Below, piece by piece: positions 44,123-56,541 of a stretch of DNA of 64,000 nt. The DNA lies in assembly GCF_032884065.1 (NCBI RefSeq), contig NC_088880.1, positions 25,916,715-25,980,714 on the forward strand, given 5' to 3'. Position 1 is the first letter of the stretch, and every line of letters starts with the position of its first letter. The DNA is from Artemia franciscana. Lineage: Eukaryota > Arthropoda > Branchiopoda > Anostraca > Artemiidae. The translations under genes were made by a program, and so were the position numbers. The notes below the pieces were generated by a model. It made no database searches and was not told the DNA's origin. It was given only the letters and a program-made list of their open reading frames with translations.

Positions 44123-46000
44123 CATTAACGTAAAATAGCATGACTTATTTATAGTTGACTATACTTTTTCACAGTGGCAGCATGTTGAATGGCACCAAGA
44201 GGTGATATAAAACTAAAGGCTGCACATTCTCTTCCTTATATGTATAAGTACTCTGTGCCTCCAAAATTATCTTTATTTCAATATCGCCAAAGAATACTCT
44301 ACAGATAAGTCATGCAGTATAGAAATGTGCCACGCCTGACGCGAGGAGGCACACCATCCCGTTAGTGTGTCTACACGTGTCGTCAGCGTTACCCGTGTGG
44401 AAGAACAAATGGCAATCCGAATATATAGCAGGTGGGGGATAATGGGCAACCCCTTATGTATCCAATGATGCACACGGGTTCAATGTCAAGGAGGGAGGGG
44501 GGAATGATTGTTTTTTTCTAAACAGCATAAGCATGAAAAATGGTTAAATCTAAGTATGAAAAGAGTTTACCGTGATCTCCCAATTTTCTCCCCTCCTTTA
44601 TTATAGTAATACTAAAAAAAATGCGAAAGTCAAATGACGACTTTGACAACCAATAAACAATTTTCAGAAAAGATTTTATTGACCTTAAGGGGAGGGTCGA
44701 ATAAACACAAATAAACATAACATAAATCAGGCAATATAAATATACGCCACATCTTACCTATAATTATCAACTATCGATTATAATCAAAGCAAAAGAGTAA
44801 TCATTTAAACATTTCAGCATTTATCAAAATATCCTTTCGTGCACACTTCGGGGGGGGGGGTATTCCCTTTCCCTACAATTCAGCCTTCCTTTTTGTCAGT
44901 TCTAAAATAGAACTGAGTTCAAACATCAATTTAACGGAATGAAAAAAGATAATTAATTCAGTAATTAAATAATCCTCTGGTTGATATCTTATTGCATTAT
45001 TTTTTTATGTATCCAAAGATATATTAAACAAATTACCTTAAACAAATCCAATATCCAAGGATACAATGATTCATAAAAACTCGTGGTATCCTTCCTTTTG
45101 TCAGTTCTAAAATACGACTGAGTTCAAGCACCAATTTAACAGAACGAAAGAAAAATCATCAATTCGGTTTGAATCAGTACCATGAATTCAGTAGCGAATT
45201 AATCCTTTGGTTGGTATGCTATTGCATCATTTCGTTTACCTTCGTATTTGAGCTAATTCACCAAATCTTTTTTTTAAATAGTGGAGTCAATCGAAAATCA
45301 ATTGCTGATTTTTCAAATATTAAACAATTCGAACAAAAATGCACGTTCTCTGTATCTCTATTTGTTGTCAAGCCTGGAAAAAATTAATTATTTATTTTTA
45401 TTCTTATTGTATCTCCTACCGATTGTAGAAAACCTTTATCATTAGAAGTAGCAAAAACCATTCCTAATTGAAAAGATTACTCGGGTAGATAAAACGATAT
45501 TCAGCAAGATTAAACAAAAAAACGTTCTTTTATTTTTAACTTAAGTACTTTCTATATAGGATTAGGTCAAACATTTATGTGCACGAGAATTTTCTCCGTG
45601 GGAGGGGGGATAGTAAGAAAATTGATAATTTGGATAAAAAGTACCAGAAAATGGAGAAATACAGTAGTTGGGGACCAGACCCTAAGCCCCCCTCATACGT
45701 GCCTGAATTGGGTCCCCAATCGTCCTTCCTGAAAATACTTGTATGTGTGGCCAATTTAAATTTGCCAAAGCAAGAAGTATTGTAAAACATCCCCTAAGTT
45801 TCAACATGTCTTAATTTTTCACAGCCCCCTCCCCCGAGCAAAGAAATCGAACTCTTAGTTTGAATATATTCCTTTGAATAAAGAGACGTGAGCGGAAAAA
45901 ATTCCAACCTACTCCACATTTCACCAAGGCTTGCACCTTATTTTAGTGCTATTACTATGATACACTAACATTTTGGCCCTATGAGCATTTGGCCCTCACT
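44123..46000. repeat. Mostly blank; one tandem duplication of about 210 bases
   Basis: About 44885-45000 and 45090-45240 are diverged copies of a unit starting CCTTCCTTTTGTCAGTTCTAA (one base variable) and including GAGTTCAA and AATCC.TTGGTTG. An 11-G run is at 44850-44860. No gene is seen. Confidence 0.55.
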
Positions 46001-46047
46001 CTTATCACCTAAGGGATAGGGTTTATCCCTATCCCTTAGGTGATAAG
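46001..46047. repeat. Perfect 21-base inverted repeat with 5-base loop
   Basis: CTTATCACCTAAGGGATAGGG (46001-46021) and its exact complement (46027-46047) flank TTTAT. It is followed by another short inverted set (GTGATATCAC at 46047-46056). No gene or terminator context explains it. Confidence 0.9.
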
Positions 46048-46149
46048 TGATATCACCATAGGGTTTTTCTAAAATTGCTAGGTACTTTTCCTTTTCCGAA
46101 AATAATAATCGTAATCTTCGGAAACTTTTTTTTAACCTCTAACAACCGT

Positions 46150-47560
46150 GTTTAAGAAACTCATTTTCTGCACTATCAGTACCTTGGGCCATATTGTTTT
46201 TTAATGCCTTTAATACTGTCAATAATTCTTCTTCACAAAATATATCTTCCTTCACATCCAAGGTGCCAAAAACTTATTCATTCTACTATAAATCTTTGTC
46301 TCTAACTCTGTCATGGTTTAGCATATTCTCAAAATGTTCTGTTCATCTCTCTTTAACTCTTACCTTATCACTAATTGTGACCCTGTTCCTGCCTTTACTG
46401 AGACATGTCCAGATTGACTACTCCCTCTCAATTTATGAGCATACCATTACAACATTTTACTGTTATGACCTCTAGCTGCATCTTTTGGATTCTAAGCAAT
46501 TTCATCCATGGCCTCCACTTCACAGCTCCCAAGTTCACTTTTAGTTCTTTCTTGACTTTCTTTATATTCCTCTTATTTACATATGATCTATCACTCAGAC
46601 AATTCTGGTACAAGCCCATCCTCCTCTCTATTAAGCATAAAGCTGTTTCACTGATGTTCCTAACTGCGTTCCTTACTTTCAACAATAAGATAACATCAGT
46701 GACCTCAGAAACTATTTTCCTAGAATTATTCCATCCATTTCCCACGTTGCAAAATTTTCAACTGTTCACCTGTTCCTGGAAAGTTCTTCTTAAATTATCA
46801 TCCTAGAGTTTACCAACGTCATAGCTCCTAGGAAGGTAGTTACCCTTCCTAAATTTCAGCTTTATATTATCCCTAGACGCTACTAGATGGTGATATTTAC
46901 TTTTAACAGTACTCCTATATACCCTAGTAAAATCTTCCAGTAAAAACACTATATTTCTACCTAGGGTAAGTAGAATGAATCTCAGACACTGGTATCAGTC
47001 GGTTCTACAGGGGCAAATACTACTATCACTGATACCCCGCATTTGTTAGTCATAAAATGAGCGAAAAGTATTCTACTGTTAATATCTTCCCAACCTAAAT
47101 AAGACTTAGCAGTTTCCTTATCCTTCATGAGCACTACTCAATAAATAAATTCTTTATCACCTAATCTGATGTTTCCTACCCCTGGAATATGACTTTCTGA
47201 AACTCCTCACAAGTCCAGTTTGAAGTGTCTGAATTCGTCAGTCGGAATAACGAAGCGATAGTTATTTTTTAGCGCTGTTACATTTCAAATTGCAATATAT
47301 CTATTCTTTCGAAAATTTGCTGCTCGATTTGATAGAATAGGGCCAATACAATTTTCCCGTCTCTAAGCATATTAAACTTATGTCACCAGTAATGTCACTA
47401 ACGTATAAAACGTAAGTCTAACTTATTACCTTTGTTCATTTTCCAAATGAATTTTTCTATACAAGATAAGAAGCCTTAAAGTTCTACCAGTCTGAAAATT
47501 CAAAACCGTCCAGTATAATTCACCATTACCACTAACAGAATTTAGATCATCATCGTTCAT
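46150..47560 (-). pseudogene. LINE fragment: endonuclease end and linker, no reverse transcriptase
   Basis: Read on the minus strand from about 47260 there is broken LINE text (LGWEDINSRI-like, VIVVFAPVEPT-like). KLKFRKGNYLPRSYDVGKL lies near 46850. An open 105-codon stretch follows (46745-46428: RNISETALCLIERRMGLYQN, then CLSDRSYVNKRNIKKVKKEL). This linker precedes the reverse transcriptase in the full protein. The C-terminal end of what appears to be the same family lies at 32480-32875. Keeping the middle-5' part without the 3' end is the reverse of ordinary LINE truncation, so a deletion or rearrangement removed the rest. Confidence 0.75.
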
Positions 47561-48409
47561 TCATTTCCGGGTTTTAATTTCCTCTTGAATCTTGCAATTT
47601 ATTACGCCAAGGAAAAAAAAAAACTTACTATGTAATATTTGTCTGGTAAAAAAAAACCATAAAAACTCACTTTTATAGAAAGTATAGAATAGTTAATCTA
47701 GCTTATTCGTGTGGTACTAAATTGAACCTACGTGGTGCAAGCCCTGGATCAGGGACGGTATTACAGGCATTTTCCTTGAGTAGGAGGGGATTCCCTAAAA
47801 AGGGACTGCATTTTCCCCCTTGTGCAATACAGTCCTCTTGGCCCTAGGGCTTAATAATAGAAGTTTCAACCCTATACAAAAAACACTAGATTTTTTTCTG
47901 TATTTTTGGGGCCCCCAAATTTTGTTGTAAATTACGTTTCCCATACCCCAGGTATTTGTGACTGTAAGCTACAAACTGATCATAGACGAAATCTTTTCGT
48001 GGCCAATTTTTGGACCTCCCTCTCCCCACCCCAAGAAAAAGGGTCATCCCTTTGATTTAGGACACAATCACTGGAAGTTTCGAGTCAGCCAGAACACCAA
48101 AATTAAACATGCCTGCCTGTCCCCAGCTATAAAACTTATATGTAAATAATGAGTAATTTGCATAACTTAGGGCTTTTCCCCTAGGGACTTAAGGGCTCAC
48201 ATTATCCCTAGAGGCATATATAGTTCAACCTTTCCACTATTCTGAATAAAATGACCATCTCAAAACTTCGACCCAATGTCATGCAACAGGGGTCCCCCCA
48301 AGGCAGAAAAGCGTCCTTACCAAGCTTTCAAGACCCCTCCCCCTCTTCCATACAAAGTGACCAAGGGAAAAAAAATAAGCAATAAAAAATAACACATCAG
48401 AGGCATATC
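47561..48409. other. Nothing firmly recognised; repeat-like
   Basis: The stretch is rich in short G/C runs and phrases such as CCCTAGGG and CCCCTCCCC that also mark the dispersed families nearby. It is probably decayed repeat. No gene is seen. Confidence 0.4.
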
Positions 48410-50113
48410 ATCAAACAGTTCGTGGTAACAGACTGTAGGAGCTACCCGGCTCAATAGTAACCGATACTCTAAAAAACAGAATTTGATACCAATATATACA
48501 TAATAAGAATCGGATTTTTATGCTGATTTTGAATATAAAAGTTTTTTCAAGTTAAGTTTCACCCATCCAAAGTTACGAGCCTGAGAAAATTAGCCTTATT
48601 TTCGAAAAAAGGGGAAAACACCCCCTAAAAGTCACACTAATGAAAATCACGCCATCAGATTCGGCGTATCAGAGAACCCTGTTGTAGAGGTTTCAGGCTC
48701 CTATCTGCAAAAGTGTGGAATTTTATAATTGTTTTTTGACAGAAGAAAGATCACGGATGCGCGTTTTTGTTTCTTTTTTTTCCCAGGAGTGATTGTACCA
48801 ACCCAGCGGTCCTAAAATTTCGTGAGAGGGCTCATTTTAACGAAAATTAAAAGTTCTAGTACCCTTTTTAAGTGATCGATAAATTGGAGGCAGCTAGGCC
48901 TCCCTCCCACGCTCATTTTTTCCCAAAATCATCGGATCAAAATTTTGAGACAGCCAATTTTGTTCAGCAGAGTCGAAAAATCTACTAACTATGTCTTTGA
49001 GGACGACTTAATCCCCCACATTCCCCTGGGAAGGGCTACAATTTAGGACCTTTCCCTATTGTTTACATATAGTATTGGTTATTGGGAAGTATACTGACGT
49101 TTTCAGGGGGAGTTTTTCTGGTTGTAGAGGGTCGGGGGGAGGGCGTTACATGAAAAGATCTTTCCATGGAGGATTTTATCATGGGGGAAGAGAATTCTTA
49201 TGAAGAAGGTGCTGGATTTTCTAGCGTTATTTAAAAAACAATGATAAACTAAATAATAAAAAAAACAAGTTGTTTCAACTGAAAATAAGGAACAACATTA
49301 AATCTTAAAACTAACAGAAATTATTACATATATGAGGGGTTCGTCCCCTCCTCAATATCTCGTTCTTTACACTTAAGTATTTTTTAGTAATTTCAAAAGA
49401 GTTATTTATTCTAGTTAAACAGTCTTTGTGATTCAGGGGTCATTCTTAAAGAATTGGAACAAAATTCGAACTTTAGTGCAAAGAGCGAGGTATTGACGAG
49501 GGGGCGAACACCCTCAAATACGTAATAAAAATATACGAATATAGAAGCTCGTTACGTAAGTTAATGTGTAAGTTACGTATATTTATTACTAATAAAAACA
49601 TTCGTTAACAAAATTAAAAGTTCCACTGGCCTTTTCAAGTAACAAAGAATTGGAGGACAACTAAACATCCTCCCCCACCCCTTTTTTCTCAAAATCGTCC
49701 GATCAAAACTATGAGAAAGCCATTTAGCCAAAAAAGTAATATTAACATGCAAATTTCGTTTTAATTATTCATGTATGGTAAGCCAAAATCAAAAGCTGCA
49801 TTGATTCAAAAACGTTCAGAAATTAAATAAGAAAAACAAGTTTTTCTAAACCGAAAGTAAGGAGCAACATTAAAACTTAAAACGAACAGAAATTATTCCG
49901 TATATGAGTTCCCTCCTCAACACCCCGCTCTTTACGCTAAAATATTTATAATTTTAAAAAGTAGAGTTGACAGAAAGAGTCAAACTTTAGCGTAAAGAGC
50001 AGGGCGTTGAGGAGGGGATCGCCCCTTTCATATATGGAATAGTTCACGTTCGTTTTAAGTTTTAATGTCGCTCCTTACTTTCAGTTATAAAAACTTGTTT
50101 TTCTTATTTAATT
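48410..50113 (-). repeat. 1.7-kb dispersed repeat, foldback end, minus-strand copy
   Basis: This is the inverted relative of 42439-44122, complete at both ends. It carries the terminal hairpin near 48416-48437 (one arm mutated), the conserved third, a single arm copy near 49261-49375 and the foldback at 49822-50113. The two copies are about 4.3 kb apart in opposite orientation, and so could themselves pair or recombine. Confidence 0.8.
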
Positions 50114-51600
50114 TTTTACTAAGTCGAAACTAGTCCATTACCTCTGACATGATCGCTTACAATAATATTTTTATTTCTTTCTTTCTTCAGTCGTCAGTAC
50201 CCATGCCTGGATACAAGGATGAGTGACGAGGAAATGAACATAGGTTATGAACATGACTTAACCTTTAGTGATTGGAACAACCAGAGGAATTGGGTTGAAA
50301 CCAACTCACAGCTTGTAGCCTACCTAAGATATGGTCATCTATGATAAACCTAGTTCCAATACTTGCTGGTATATTCATTAATGTACTTTCTTTTCATCAA
50401 ATTCTACTATTCAAGTAGGTTTACCATTTGGCAGTTTAAACCCAACATTCATTCTCAATTATTCACCCGTTACTTGATTGTACACAACTTAGAAACCTAA
50501 CTTCCCATATGGATCAGTCTACTTTTGCTAATAAATTGGGAATTCAATTAAACCAATCTATACAACGCCCTTAACTTGTGTAAAGGGTGCCACGAGGTGC
50601 AAGAAAAGACAATACAGGGTTTGATGTTAAACTTACAAATTTTTGGTCTTTGGAATGAGACCATAGCTTCCATTTAATCACTAATCTTCAGCCGTACCTG
50701 AAACATATAGGCAAGCATTTCTTAGCCAGTAGATTTACACATTCTCACAAGATGCTGTCACAAGATCACTATATGCTGTTTTTTTTTTATCTTTCATCCG
50801 ACAGAATCTTTGGCTATTTATATAATAAAGCATATATTTAAAACAAAAAAAAATATCAGTGTATTAAAAACAAGCAAGCTCATGTAATAAGGTTTGAAAG
50901 AGGTGGATCAAAAAAAGTTTAAAACCCCTGAGTCACGGGATGGGGAATAAATACCCACCTGAATAAATCCCATGCCGCTTCTTGAATTACGCCAAAACAC
51001 AGCTTTTTATAAAAAATGCATCTTACTAAAACCCAACAATTTTTTACTCTTAAAAGGGGTCTAGAACTTTCAATTCCAAATCGAATGACCCCTCTTTCAA
51101 GTTTCTACAACCACTCCTTCTATGCAAAATAGCTGAAGGAACAAAAAATAATACATTGGAGTTACATCGTTCTTTACTGTGTCGTTTACAGGACGTACTT
51201 GATACGTCAGAATTGGGCACTAATCTTTCAGAGTGCATGGAAAATAGCTTTAAACTAAAATATACTTAAATAATAAAAAAATTATTTATGATACAACTTA
51301 TTTATGATATTCTTTTTAAAAAATGAACCAAAAGTCGATGGGGGAATTAAAATTTTACACAATCACCAGGGGACAAGATTACCCACTAGACCAAAAAGAG
51401 TTGCTTCAATGTTAGCTTACAAGAGGATTATTTCGCAACAGAATAATTAACTAAGTTTCAATTTTCATAAATTTTTCCTCAGTTGCTCTTTGATTCTCAT
51501 TGAAGTAACTCGCATAGCTGCTTTTCCCTACGTGGATAAGTAGCGACAATTGTATTTATTATATTTGGTGGTGGTTTTTATTTGTTTTTAGATTAGTTTT
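50114..51600. other. No gene seen
   Basis: There is no supported gene. About 51045-51110 has a phrase (GGGGTCTAGAACTTTCAATT) like the 3' third of the 1.7-kb family, in plus orientation, but it is short and diverged. Confidence 0.45.
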
Positions 51601-51775
51601 CTTTTAATTTTCTATCTTGTGCTGAAGACGCCTTGTTTTATACAGGCGAAATATCCGCGTTGTTTTAGTCTTTTAATTCTACTGGCCGTCGTCTCGTTTG
51701 AAGTTTTCTTTTTGTAGAGTTTTATCTCTCTTGATTGTTTATTGAATAAAAGTACAAAGAGGGTTTTATTTACCA
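51600..51775 (+). mobile_element. Penelope-like terminal segment with hammerhead-like core
   Basis: CTGAAGA (51622-51628) precedes a stem (GCCT / AGGC) with a long loop, then GAAA (51648-51651) and TATC. This is the same arrangement as at 39084-39134, with different stem bases. Compensating differences between the two sites support a real structure. AATAAAAGTACAAAG follows near 51744. It lies about 1 kb upstream of a Penelope-type GIY-YIG domain, which fits an element terminus. Confidence 0.5.
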
Positions 51776-52539
51776 GTTAGCTGAGGAGGATCAACTGACA
51801 GGAGGGGGTGTATTTTGCCCTCTAAGACCTTTAAGAATACGTTTTTGGTAATATCATCAAAAAATGCTTTTTTTCGTATTTTTCATTGGAAATATACAAA
51901 AATCAACAACAACCCCACTCCCAAATACATTTTCGGAAATTGACTGCACTGAACTAACTTACAAATCATTCATCACTTATATCAAATGCAAATAAATAAG
52001 TCCTTTCATATTTTCACACAACAAGAAAAATAAAGTCAAACTTGAGCAAAAGGGAGGGGGAGGTGAGGCCGCATCAGTGCCCTCATATATGGAACAGCTT
52101 ATGCTCATTTAAGTTTTGATGTCACTCAATAATTAAAAAAAGATCCTTGTTTCACTATTCAGAGATATCAAATACATGGGGGGAGCTGTCATTCCATTAA
52201 CCCCCCAAATCTTTTGATCATGTTCCTCTTTGTTACAAGAATGGACATATACAGTACCTATTTTATACAGTAGAGAGAATTATCTTTTATGGGATTGAAT
52301 CAAGTATCACACCTATTCCAAGTTCTAAGCCAAGTTCTAAGATATGAACCTTGTCATAAAGGATAGGGTATCTTTTTACTAATTTCTACTAGGCACATAT
52401 TAGCTGTTTTGCTGGTAAATTGGATTAAGGTAATGATCATGACATCTCAAACCCCAGTCATGTATTTTAATACTTTAACGTTACTAGAAATATTTAGAGT
52501 TTTCCTAAATTTCCTAATTTTTTAAGAGCAACTAAGACC

Positions 52540-53620
52540 ACACTGCCTTTCGATCTGAAACATCGACAACAAGAAAAACAATAGGGAATTCTTTTCGCAA
52601 GACAGTGGAATTCTATATTTGAATAAATATTAATCAGAGACACACTTTTTGGAAATGGGTTTCCCATTTTACTTATTGGTAATACAAATAGCCTTAGACT
52701 GAAAAGACACTCCCTACAATCAAAGCTATTTTACCAAGTGAGAATCCCAACAAGCCCTCAGTTATAATCTACCTCCCATACATCCCAAAAATCATTACAA
52801 ATTTAAAAAGGTTTGCACACAAGACAATCTATATGTAGTTACTACATATACGCCAGTTACTTACAAAGAGGGGTTTATCAAATACCATGTGACTGTGGCA
52901 AATACTATGTAGGTAGAACCCACCAGAATTTCGAAAAACACCTAAAACAGCATAAACATGATATCACCAAAGCTTTAAATTCTAATAGTAGTAATACTTC
53001 TTTTGATTCTGTGTTAAGCAGCTATGTTTTTGAAACCCCAACCAGAAAATACTTTTTGTAAAATCTGCCCTTAATAGCAATGACCTAGGCATAAAATAGT
53101 TAAAGAAGTTAGAGAAGCAATTGTAATACGACTCAAATAAATACTAATCTTTCATTAAATAGGGATTTGGGGGAGTACTGACTAAATGCTTTATACATAA
53201 AATTAATTAAAAAGATTTTACCAAAAAAAGCCAGTAGACAGTAACACAGAGCCAGTTACAAAAAGACCTTCAAGGTAAGCTGCCAAAAAGGTCAGATTAG
53301 CAGCAGAAGTATATTTTTTAATTATTTTCCTTTCACTTCAATGAATTGCCTTATTTCACCTTGTTTATTTATCAGTCCTGGTTGAACTTCACTTAAGTAA
53401 GGATGTTGGGACTGTTTTAAAAGATTTAATAATAGTTTTAATGTTCATATTTTATTGCAAGTCTCTTTTCTTTTATATATTTATGTTCTGTAGAGGACAG
53501 CCCTGGGATATATGGTCAAGATATTCATTCAAATATAGAATTCCACTGTCTTGCATACAGAATTCCCTATTGTTCTTCTTGTTGTTGATAATTATTTCTA
53601 TTTTTTTGTTTACTAATGAT
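52540..53620 (+). mobile_element. Penelope-like element remains with GIY-YIG domain
   Basis: A frame around 52860-53050 reads RGVYQIPCDCGKYYVGRTHQ and then a His/Lys-rich helix (LKQHKHDITKALNSN). This is the GIY-YIG endonuclease (GVY, YVG, then R) that ends Penelope-like retroelement proteins. Further C-terminal text continues in broken form to about 53260. The reverse transcriptase is not recognisable. About 52564-52625 recurs inverted at about 53530-53595, so the piece is flanked by a short inverted repeat. The copy is old and non-functional, with several breaks. Confidence 0.75.
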
Positions 53621-53968
53621 ATTAGCTTTCTGACCATCAGTCCTTTATCACTAACATCAGGGTATGGGGTAGAGATGTTTCTTACACAAACCTCTTTTAT
53701 CCTATCTTTTGTCACTGGGTCTTTTTGAGAATCTTTGTCACTGAGATCTTTTGAGAATGGCTGAGAAAATGTCATTTTGTGATAATGTAGGAATTGTACT
53801 ATTGACATTTTCTATGTTACTGTTAACCTCAGACTGAGAAGGATGCTTAAACGGGGGACTATAGGTTTTCTTGACTTCCAGAAATGACTTCTTTAGGGCA
53901 GTTCTTATTCTACACCACCCCTTTATGACAGGAATAATTATTTTAAACTGACTATCTATATATATATA
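53621..53968 (-). other. Unassigned minus-strand open stretches
   Basis: Two overlapping minus-strand frames (53808-53473 and 54025-53738) contain ordinary-looking protein text (FSKDLSDKDSQKDPVTKDRI; KGWCRIRTALKKSFLEVKKT). They overlap the inverted repeat of the Penelope-like remains and probably belong to the same or another decayed element. No family is recognised. Confidence 0.3.
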
Positions 53969-55210
53969 TCTATATATATAAAAATAAGTTGTCTGTCTGT
54001 CTGTCTGTGGATCAGGTGACGTCATGTTTCTGTGTCGGCTGACGTCATGAAATTAGTTGTCGTCATTTTTGCTTTGACGGTGACGTCATTAAAAATATTT
54101 AAGACATGCGTTCACGGAAAAATGTTTAATTGTAAAATGACTGAAGAACCTACAATGGCAACAGCCGAGGAAGCTGCTCAAAGAGTCTATGCCAAAAAAC
54201 TTGCTGCTGATAGAGAAAGTAAGAAAAGAAAGCGTGCCGAGGAATCACAAGAACAGCAAGAAAACAGGCTTGCAGCTGATAGAGAAAGTAAGAAAAGAAA
54301 GCGTGCCGAGGAATCACAAGAACAGCAAGAAAACAGGCTTGCGGCTAAAGAACGCAAAACCGCGCAGTTAGATGAAAATCCGCCTGGAAAGCGAGAGACA
54401 AAACATATCAAAACTGAAAATGATAGCGATGATGATTGGGTTTGGGATTTTGACTTGGATAAGGTCATCAATGCCTACCAGATTTAAGTTAAAAAACATA
54501 GGTTCGGCGATATGTACTTCATAGTGACGCTGAAAAATAAAGAAGAAAAAAAAACTGAAAAAATGTAAAAAACTAAAAAAATCTAAAAAGAAAAAACACT
54601 CAAAGATAAATTACAGACCGGGACACAAATGACGACCGACACAGAGGGAATATAAATGACGACCGGGAACCTCAAAGAAAAATTACAGACTGGGACACCC
54701 GGACACAAATCACAACCAGGAATATAAATGACGACCGGGACGCAGGGACACAACTACAACAGGGACGCCGGGGGCACAGGCGGGATATATAATTGACGAC
54801 TGAGACACAGGGATTGTTTGAATAGAAATTACAGACCGGGACACCGGGACACAAATGACGCCCGGGACACTGGAACACAGGGAATATAAATGACGACCGG
54901 GACACTCAAAGAGATATTACAAACTGGGACACCAGGACACAAATGACGACCGGGACACAGGGAATATAAATGCTATTTATATGCACAGACAATGGGACAG
55001 CGAAGAATGTTGTATATTCGCATGTTTTACGTAGTTAAAAATATATATTTATATCTATCTCTATTCACAGGTGGGACACAGGGACACAGCTACAATGGCG
55101 CGTAACTAATATGGCGCGTAACGACTTACGTGCGCGGGGGGGCTTGGGGGGCGCAAAGCGCCCCACCAACTAGGTGTTGGGGTGGCGCGAAGCGCCACCC
55201 CAACAGCTAG
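53969..55210 (+). mobile_element. Short Helitron 1 of a tandem trio
   Basis: The first 23 bases (53969-53991) are identical to the start of the Helitron at 10712: TC, a TA run, then AAAATAAGTTG. The end is a strong hairpin (GGGGTGGCGC, GAA, GCGCCACCCC) followed by AACAGCTAG at 55210. Inside are three TGACGTCA sites (54017, 54040, 54081), a small intact frame (54137-54487), a GACCGGGACAC-type minisatellite and a RepHel C-terminal scrap near 54970-55040. An alternative earlier stop signal (ACCAACTAG near 55161) lies just before the last hairpin. It is non-autonomous. Confidence 0.85.
54137..54487 (+). CDS. Intact small Helitron protein, basic repeats plus acidic tail
   Basis: The frame encodes 116 residues from the ATG at 54137. 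The frame is open further upstream, but that part overlaps the promoter sites. A second ATG at 54155 has the same CCTACAATGGCA context as the Helitron at 10712. Two near-identical basic repeats (LAADRESKKRKRAEESQEQQ) are followed by a linker and an acidic, aromatic tail (NDSDDDWVWDFDLDKVINAY). The N-terminal half is RepHel-like, but the tail is not part of RepHel as known to me. A TATTTAAG box lies at 54096-54103. The frame is unbroken although the element has lost the enzyme. The role is unknown. Confidence 0.6.
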   Translation: MTEEPTMATAEEAAQRVYAKKLAADRESKKRKRAEESQEQQENRLAADRESKKRKRAEESQEQQENRLAAKERKTAQLDENPPGKRETKHIKTENDSDDDWVWDFDLDKVINAYQI

Positions 55211-56541
55211 TATATATATATAAATAAGTTGTCTGTGTGTGTGTGTGGGTCTGTTGGGTGACATCATGTTTGTGTGTTGACTGACATCATGTTTGTTGAC
55301 TGACGAAATTACAGACTGGGACATCAGGACACAAATGACGACCGGGACACCGGCAAGCACCAGGACACAAATGACAACCGGGACACAGGGAGTATAAATG
55401 ACGACCAGGATATAAGTAAAAAAAACCTAAAATACCTAAAAAAAAGGTAAAAACTACAAAAAAACTAAAAAGAAAAAAAAATGAAAACTAATATAAAAAC
55501 TAAAAAAGCTAAAAAACTAAAAATACTAAAAAAAAATAAAAAAAGGAACAAAATGAAAAATAAAGGAGAAAAACAAAACTAAAAAAAATAAAAAAAACTA
55601 AAAAGAAAAAAAAACTAAAAAGAAAAAAGGGGAAAAATACAAAAATATATTTCATCATATACCATTTCAAAAACGAATGCATATACTGACCGGGACACCG
55701 GAATACAAATGACGACCAGGACACAGGGAATATAAATGACGACTGGGACACAGGGACACAACTACAATGGGGACGCCGGGGAGTACAGGGGGATATATAA
55801 ATGACGAAGGGGACACAGGGAATGTTCGATTAGCAATCACCATCAACAAAACTCAAGGGCAATCATTAGAATCATGAGGTATCACTAAAAAAAAAGGTAA
55901 ACAACTAAAAACTAAAAAAAGACCAATTCAAAAACGAATGTATATACAGACCCAGACACCAGGACACAAATGACAACCAGGACACCGGGACACAAGGAAT
56001 ATAAATGACGCCCAGGACACTCAAAGAGAAATCACAGACTGGGACACAAATGATGACCAGGACACAGGGAATATAAATGACGACCTGGACACAGGGACAC
56101 AACTACAACGGGGACGCCAGGGGGCACAGGGGGATAAATAAATGATGATGGCGACACAGGGAATGGTCGATTAGCAATCACCATCAACAAAGTTCAAGGG
56201 CAATTTATTAGAATCGTGAGGTATAGATCTGAATACGGATTGTTTTCCCATGGACCATTATATGTTGCATGTTCAAGAGTCGGTAAACCTGACAATCTAT
56301 TTATATGCACAGACAATGGGACAGCAAAGAATGTTGTATATTCACAAGTTTTATGTAGTTAAAAACATATATATATATAATATATATATATATCTATATT
56401 CACAGGTGGGACATAGGGACACAACTACAATGGCGCGTAACTAATATGGCGCGTAACGACTTATGCGCGCGGGGGGGCTTGGGGGGGGGGGGGCGCGAAG
56501 CGCCCCCACCAACTAGGTGTTGGGGTCACCCCAACAGCTAG
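55211..56541 (+). mobile_element. Short Helitron 2 of a tandem trio
   Basis: It starts directly after the CTAG of the previous copy with TATATATATATAAATAAGTTG, so the TC of the canonical start is missing. It ends CAACAGCTAG at 56541. Its promoter sites read TGACATCA instead of TGACGTCA, as expected from CpG decay. The interior has GACACAGGGAATATAAATGA minisatellite blocks, an A-rich array (55405-55660) and a RepHel C-terminal piece with an intact VACSRVGKPDNLFICTDNG motif (about 56260-56320). Confidence 0.8.
55405..55660. repeat. A-rich array of CTAAAAA-type units
   Basis: Irregular repeats of AAAAACTAAAAA, AAAAAGAAAA and similar fill the stretch. A shorter relative lies at 54530-54600 in the preceding Helitron, so it belongs to the element family. 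Confidence 0.8.

Noticed and set aside
46194-46806. Plus-strand open frames of 93 and 133 codons
   Set aside because: They are shadows of the minus-strand LINE linker at 46745-46428, which matches known LINE text.
51370-51410. tRNA-like phrase (GGTCTAGTGGGTAA on the minus strand)
   Set aside because: An A-box-like match is present but no B box follows at the right distance, and no cloverleaf can be drawn.
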